From Planctomycetota bacterium (GTDB lineage Bacteria; Planctomycetota; Phycisphaerae; UBA1845; PWPN01), in the NCBI GenBank assembly GCA_022711465.1, contig JAKLEZ010000002.1, positions 186,001 through 250,000 on the forward strand: 64,000 nucleotides of DNA. Direction: 5' to 3'. The notes beneath the pieces are model-generated. The model saw only the letters and a list, made by a program, of their open reading frames with translations. It did no database searches and was not told the origin of the DNA. Each line of letters begins with the position of its first letter. Within the stretch, counting starts at the first letter, position 1. The position numbers were made by a program, and so were the translations under genes. Below are positions 62,701 to 64,000 of the stretch, in pieces.

Positions 62701-62890
62701 CGAGCGCGGGCGTCTGGGCAAGGAGTTGGCCAACCTGGAGAAGCAGATTCAGGGCATTGCCGGCAAGCTGGCGAACGAGGGTTTCCTTTCCCGGGCTCCG
62801 GCGGACCTGGTCGCCCGGGAGCGTGAGCGGCTGGCCGAGTTGGAGGCCAAGAAGGCCACGGTGGTCAAGACGATGAGCGAACTGGAATAG
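59771..62890 (+). CDS. valS: Valyl-tRNA synthetase
   Basis: A 1,039-residue class Ia synthetase that charges tRNA-Val. The HIGH motif is HGGH in [12 protein letters not shown]; the editing domain follows ([36 protein letters not shown]); the second half of the catalytic domain has [17 protein letters not shown] and [15 protein letters not shown]. The KMSKS position reads PFKKTLGNG, keeping one Lys and replacing Ser by Thr. The segment between HRIPVW and DPDVLDTWF is about 50 residues longer than usual and has lower GC. The C-terminal coiled-coil tRNA-binding arm ([16 protein letters not shown]) is intact. ATG at 59771 without a strong ribosome site. Confidence 0.97.
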   Translation: [1039 protein letters not shown]

Positions 62891-62911
62891 GATCCTATCC
62901 CACTTGGGAGC

Positions 62912-62961
62912 GTGGGACAGGCTTCCAGCCTGTCGTTGGACCGGCAAGACGCGGGTCCCAC
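62912..62961. repeat. REP-like palindromic element after valS
   Basis: GACAGGCT/AGCCTGTC (62916-62934, three-base loop) is a perfect inner stem, and GTGGGAC (62912-62918) also pairs with GTCCCAC (62955-62961) as an outer stem. Very similar ACAGGCT-N3-AGCCTGT elements occur scattered between genes in planctomycetes and related phyla. It begins 22 bp after the valS stop, so it may end valS transcription as well. Only one copy is in the window. Confidence 0.6.
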
Positions 62962-63010
62962 ACTGAGCGGGAGAGGCTCGATGCCGCGGCCGCCCGGAGG
63001 CCATCAGACC

Positions 63011-63499
63011 ATGCACATCAGCACGAGGAGACCCCGTCTTGTGGCGGTGACTCGCGGCCTGATCGCCCTTGGCTGGTTCACCTGCATCATGGCCTGGGGT
63101 CTGGTTGTTCTCGTGGACGTCGAGAGTGTGCTGTTCACCGGTCCCATTCTGCTGGTGGTCGGTCTTCTTTCGGTCATGGCGGGCCTGCTGGCCAAGTATG
63201 GCCGAGCGGCGGCGGTCGGGGCCTGCTACGCCGGGGTGTCCCTGTTCTTCTTTCTGCTGGTAGTGATCTTCGATTGGGGGCCGGGCGAGGCTGAGCAGCC
63301 GTTCCTGTGGATGGGCGGGGCATTCAACATCTGCATTATACCTCTTTTTCACTCTGCATGGAAGATACCACCCTCCCCGGCTCCCCACGAGTGCGCCCAT
63401 TGCGGCTACTTTCTCTACGGCCTGACCGAGCCTCGCTGTCCCGAGTGCGGCACACCGTTTCCACTCGAGAAGCTGGCGATGATGAAGCCGCCGGAATGA
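63011..63499 (+). CDS. Membrane protein with C-terminal zinc ribbon
   Basis: A 162-residue protein of unknown function. Four hydrophobic segments lie in residues 13-110 (GLIALGWFTCIMAWGLVVLV, FTGPILLVVGLLSVMAGLL, AAVGACYAGVSLFFFLLVVIF and a fourth near LWMGGAFNICIIPLF). The C-terminus is a zinc ribbon, CAHCGYFLYGL ... CPECGTPF. Membrane proteins with this CxxCGYxLxGL ribbon are widespread in Planctomycetota. ATG at 63011 is chosen because it puts a basic stretch before the first helix; upstream codons run through the REP-like repeat and are rejected. Confidence 0.75.
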   Translation: MHISTRRPRLVAVTRGLIALGWFTCIMAWGLVVLVDVESVLFTGPILLVVGLLSVMAGLLAKYGRAAAVGACYAGVSLFFFLLVVIFDWGPGEAEQPFLWMGGAFNICIIPLFHSAWKIPPSPAPHECAHCGYFLYGLTEPRCPECGTPFPLEKLAMMKPPE

Positions 63500-63547
63500 C
63501 GGTTCGGGGGCCGTTCGGGGGGGGCGGCGTCCCGGGTTGGGTGGCGG

Positions 63548-64000
63548 CTATCCCGGCGAGCGTCGGCGGAAGTAGTCGAGGGCGACGGCCACGACGATGA
63601 TTGCCCCGATGATGATCTCCTGGACGTAGTTCTGGTAACCCGCCATGGTGCAACCGTTGACCAATCCGGTCAGCATCAAAGCTCCGAGGAGTGTCCCGAG
63701 CACGCTGCCCTCGCCGCCCATGAGTGAGCCGCCGCCGATCACCACGGCCGCGATGACCTGGAGTTCGAGTCCGGCGGCCGCGGTCGGATCGCCCTCGCAG
63801 GTATTGGCGAAGAGGAAGGCGCCGGCCAGGCCGGTGAGCAGTCCGCCCAAGGTGTAGAGGAGCAGTTTCTGACGGACGATGTGGATGCCGCTGAGTCGGG
63901 CGGCGGTCTCGTTTGATCCGATGGCGATGGTTTGGCGGCCGAAGACGGTGAGATTGAGCACGACGCCGGCGAGGATGCCGACTGCGAGCATGACCCAGAC
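63548..64000 (-). CDS. Sugar ABC transporter permease (RbsC-like), C-terminal part
   Basis: The last 150 or so residues of a branched-chain/monosaccharide ABC permease; the start lies beyond the right edge. Visible sequence includes FGRQTIAIGSNETAARLSGI (the conserved coupling region), GLLTGLAGAFLFANT, LQVIAAVVIGGGSLMGGEGS and TLLGALMLTGLVNG, all hallmark RbsC/MglC/XylH segments, and ends with a basic cytoplasmic tail. It would import a simple sugar with an ATPase and a binding protein encoded outside the window. Confidence 0.9.
   Translation of the reverse strand, partial: VWVMLAVGILAGVVLNLTVFGRQTIAIGSNETAARLSGIHIVRQKLLLYTLGGLLTGLAGAFLFANTCEGDPTAAAGLELQVIAAVVIGGGSLMGGEGSVLGTLLGALMLTGLVNGCTMAGYQNYVQEIIIGAIIVVAVALDYFRRRSPG

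Noticed and set aside
59747..63400. A minus-strand open frame of 1,217 codons opposite valS
   Set aside because: Antisense shadow of valS, a full-length and highly conserved synthetase. The antisense product is His/Asp/Val-rich without domains.
1..64000. CRISPR arrays, tRNA or rRNA genes, insertion sequences, prophage attachment sites
   Set aside because: No regularly spaced repeats, cloverleaf-like sequence, rRNA segments, transposase or integrase frames were recognised on either strand.

Overview
The window reads as a GC-rich bacterial chromosome segment, most likely from an anaerobic member of the Planctomycetota (Phycisphaerae-like). This is an inference, not a proof. It rests on the mix of a PEP-CTERM/exosortase-type exopolysaccharide (EPS) locus, a small membrane protein ending in a zinc ribbon, a secreted GH2 enzyme and a fermentative NAD-linked [FeFe]-hydrogenase. 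No rRNA, tRNA, CRISPR array, transposase or integrase was seen. Almost everything up to 55 kb lies on the minus strand.

Region 1 (22-11082, minus): one tightly packed operon reading rex-hydC-hydB-hydA-sensory hydrogenase/histidine kinase-response regulator-receiver/histidine kinase-hydE-hydG. It encodes a trimeric NAD-linked, probably electron-bifurcating [FeFe]-hydrogenase, two of its three maturases (no hydF here) and a putative H2-sensing phosphorelay. A Rex operator overlaps the predicted promoter, so NADH/NAD+ ratio should control H2 metabolism.

Region 2 (11083-22252, minus): a possible small gene, a secreted GH2 glycosidase, an EamA-type transporter, then response regulator, ADP-forming acyl-CoA synthetase, acyl carrier protein and creatininase-family hydrolase, then a LamG-like lipoprotein. 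The acyl-CoA synthetase can make ATP from acyl-CoA, which suits a fermenting host.

Region 3 (20879-55004, minus): about 34 kb of EPS genes. It contains a Wza-like exporter, Wzz-like chain-length protein, tyrosine autokinase, FemAB-like aminoacyltransferase, eleven glycosyltransferases (eight GT4-like, one GT2, two GT9-like), an O-antigen ligase/polymerase, two methyltransferases, a deacetylase, a GNAT protein, two asparagine-synthetase-family proteins, an AMP-ligase, one PEP-CTERM protein and, unexpectedly, a fused coenzyme-B12 glutamate mutase. An unknown Met-rich lipoprotein sits on the opposite strand at 35-36 kb, facing the PEP-CTERM gene across a shared terminator hairpin. No exosortase, Wzx flippase or initiating sugar transferase is visible.

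Region 4 (55251-64000): divergent from the EPS operon is a giant protein that joins a PEP-CTERM-locus type AAA ATPase to roughly 1,100 residues of coiled coil. The shared 246-bp intergenic region carries four copies of a GG(A/T)CCGATA motif, and related copies occur at other EPS gene starts. After it come valS, a zinc-ribbon membrane protein and the end of a sugar ABC permease cut by the window edge.

The best candidates for something undescribed are: (i) the glutamate mutase plus glutaminase-less asparagine synthetase in a glycan locus, suggesting methylaspartate-type decoration; (ii) the ATPase-coiled-coil fusion; (iii) the H2-sensor phosphorelay inside a Rex-controlled hydrogenase operon; (iv) the repeated CCGATAA-type element.
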